Assembly: GCA_022565745.1 (NCBI GenBank)
Contig: JAIUMB010000110.1
Location: 1 to 7,612, forward strand
Source: Cryomorphaceae bacterium
GTDB lineage: Bacteria > Bacteroidota > Bacteroidia > Flavobacteriales > Schleiferiaceae
Direction: 5' to 3'
DNA length: 7,612 bases
Part shown: piece by piece, positions 6,380 through 7,612 of the stretch
How the letters are laid out: each line of letters starts with the position of its first letter
Numbering within the stretch: position 1 is the stretch's first letter
Notes under the pieces: model-generated
Database searches by the model: none
What the model saw: the letters and a program-made list of their open reading frames with translations, nothing else
Told to the model about the DNA's origin: nothing
Program-made: the position numbers and the translations under genes

Positions 6380-6994
6380 ATGGCCAGTAAAAAACCTCTT
6401 GTTGTTGGTATTACAGGTGGTATAGGTAGCGGTAAAACCACAGCTGCTAAAATATTTGAAAGTTTGGGGATTCCCATATACATTGCCGACGAAAAAGCGC
6501 GAACGTTAACAGCACAAAATTCGGAAATTTTGTCCTACATCAGATCGACATACGGCGATGAAGTCTTTGACGACAATGGTGATCTAATACGTAAAAAACT
6601 TGGGGAGCAAGTGTTTGGAGACAAGGAAAAGCTCAAGGCGCTCAACGAAGTGATTCACCCAATTGTGAGCAAAGATTTTAAAGAATGGACTGCTCAACAA
6701 GACGCCCCTTATGTTTTGAAAGAAGCCGCGGTATTGTTTGAATCTGGTAATTACACCAATTGTGATTACGTGATTTTGGTGGTGGCCCCAAAAGAAACCC
6801 GAATTGAACGCGTGATAAAGAGAAGTGGGTTAACCCGTGAAGACATTGAAGCCAGAATGCACCACCAATGGTCTGACGACGATAAATTGGCATTGAGTGA
6901 TTTTGTTATACACAACGACGATCATCACGAATTAATGCCACAGATATACGACATTCATGAAGATATTAAACGCCTCGCAAATTCGGGCGGTTGA
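6380..6994 (+). CDS. coaE: Dephospho-CoA kinase
   Basis: CoaE catalyses the last step of coenzyme A synthesis, ATP-dependent phosphorylation of the 3'-hydroxyl of dephospho-CoA, in the cytoplasm. The 204-residue length is normal for the family (about 200). The N-terminus carries the P-loop, GGIGSGKT at 13-20 within VVGITGGIGSGKTTAAK, followed by the nucleotide-kinase pattern GIPIYIADEKAR, with Asp37 in the position usual for the catalytic/substrate aspartate. Further family signatures are LNEVIHPIV (88-96), KEAAVLFESG (114-123) and the lid region ERVIKRSGLTREDIEARMHHQ (143-163) with its arginines. The ATG at 6380 is chosen because it places the P-loop at the usual distance from the N-terminus; it has no Shine-Dalgarno. 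It is divergent from the TSUP gene. Its last 38 bp overlap the start of the NAD(P)H-hydrate epimerase gene in another frame, which suggests one transcript and translational coupling. Confidence 0.96.
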   Translation: MASKKPLVVGITGGIGSGKTTAAKIFESLGIPIYIADEKARTLTAQNSEILSYIRSTYGDEVFDDNGDLIRKKLGEQVFGDKEKLKALNEVIHPIVSKDFKEWTAQQDAPYVLKEAAVLFESGNYTNCDYVILVVAPKETRIERVIKRSGLTREDIEARMHHQWSDDDKLALSDFVIHNDDHHELMPQIYDIHEDIKRLANSGG

Positions 6995-7612
6995 TGCTTT
7001 TACAATAGAGCATGAACCAATTTCATCCATTGATTTAATGGAGCGGGCAGCTATGCAAGCCCTTCGTGCCTTGCGCAACATTAAGTCTCATGGTCCTTTT
7101 CACATCGTTTGTGGAAGAGGAAATAACGGTGGTGATGGATTGGTTATTGCCAGGCTTCTCTACAATATGGGTGAGCAAGTGCATGTCTATATCCCTTCAT
7201 TTACCGATAACGGGAGCGACGATTTTTTTGCTAATCTCAAACGGTTAGAAAAAATAGGTTTATCGCCCAAAAGAGTGGCTACAATACCTGATAATGTAGA
7301 AGGTACGATTGTGGATGCCGTATTTGGAACTGGTGTTGATCGTCCGCTGGAAGGAAATTATAAAAACTACATTCAATCCATTAATTCTGCCAAGTGTTTG
7401 GTGGTATCTATAGATGTGCCTTCCGGACTTATTATTGATCACGATACTTGCCAAGACCCAGAGGCAGTGGTTTATGCCAATTACACCCTTACATTTGCCC
7501 AGCCCAAGTACGCTTTTTTCTTTCCCGATACCGGTCGATTTGTTGGCAAATTCATCATTATTGATATCGGATGGTCAGTCTCAGGAATGCAAAAGCAATC
7601 ATCGAGCATCAC
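6957..7612 (+). CDS. nnrE: NAD(P)H-hydrate epimerase (YjeF N-terminal domain), 3'-truncated by window edge
   Basis: Reading from ATG 6957 gives an uninterrupted frame of 218 codons to the window end, in a different frame from coaE, whose 3' end it overlaps by 38 bp. The start is supported because the first residues (MKILNASQIRAVDAFTIEHEPISSIDLMERAA) match the conserved N-terminus of Bacteroidota YjeF-type proteins; the next in-frame Met (28) would cut into this. Other signatures are CGRGNNGGDGLVIARLL (52-68), the phosphate-binding NNGGDG motif, DAVFGTG (120-126) in the active-site region, SIDVPSGL (151-158) and YTLTFAQPKYAFF (176-188). The enzyme epimerises R-NAD(P)HX to the S form so that a dehydratase can restore NAD(P)H. 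In many bacteria an ADP/ATP-dependent dehydratase domain (NnrD) is fused C-terminally. Residues after about 206 look like the linker to such a domain, but it lies outside the window, so bifunctionality is inferred. Confidence 0.93.
   Translation, partial: MKILNASQIRAVDAFTIEHEPISSIDLMERAAMQALRALRNIKSHGPFHIVCGRGNNGGDGLVIARLLYNMGEQVHVYIPSFTDNGSDDFFANLKRLEKIGLSPKRVATIPDNVEGTIVDAVFGTGVDRPLEGNYKNYIQSINSAKCLVVSIDVPSGLIIDHDTCQDPEAVVYANYTLTFAQPKYAFFFPDTGRFVGKFIIIDIGWSVSGMQKQSSSI

Noticed and set aside
7066..7248. A 60-codon plus-strand frame near the right end.
   Set aside because: It lies inside the epimerase gene in another frame. The epimerase reading gives clear family motifs and this one does not.

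Overview
The window looks like a chromosomal housekeeping segment of a Bacteroidota bacterium, most likely Flavobacteriales-like. This rests on protein style (full-length MetH, SPOR protein, CoaE, NAD(P)H-hydrate epimerase), the lack of Shine-Dalgarno sequences before the genes, moderate GC by eye, and several TAnnTTTG-type -7 elements. No phage, transposon, CRISPR or other clearly mobile feature is visible.

Layout, left to right. (1) The 3' two-thirds of sucD (succinyl-CoA ligase alpha subunit; TCA cycle) runs in from the left edge and is followed by an intrinsic terminator at 696-734. (2) A small membrane-anchored protein with a C-terminal SPOR-like domain lies at 779-1312. (3) A SAM-I (S-box) riboswitch at 1376-1475, with a possible Bacteroidota promoter just before it, leads into metH (1541-5218), the cobalamin-dependent methionine synthase with all its domains on one chain. 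(4) A TauE/SafE-type (TSUP) membrane protein is convergent with metH at 5368-6156 on the minus strand. (5) A 223-bp divergent intergenic region carries a perfect T6GA-N6-TCA6 palindrome resembling a Crp/Fnr operator, a second inverted repeat and two possible promoters. (6) coaE (dephospho-CoA kinase) is at 6380-6994. (7) The start of an NAD(P)H-hydrate epimerase gene (nnrE/yjeF N-domain) overlaps the coaE 3' end by 38 bp and runs off the right edge.

How they work together: the riboswitch links SAM level to methionine synthesis by MetH. The leader downstream of the aptamer contains base-pairing that makes a translational switch plausible. Nucleotides 1520-1525 can pair with 1554-1559 and enclose the metH AUG, while the same segment can instead pair with the 5' side of aptamer helices P1 and P2a. 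CoaE and the epimerase both maintain cofactors (CoA; repair of hydrated NAD(P)H) and appear to form a translationally coupled pair. The other neighbours look like independent transcription units.

I see no obviously new multi-gene system. The best leads are regulatory: the riboswitch expression platform and the palindromes in the divergent coaE/TSUP region.
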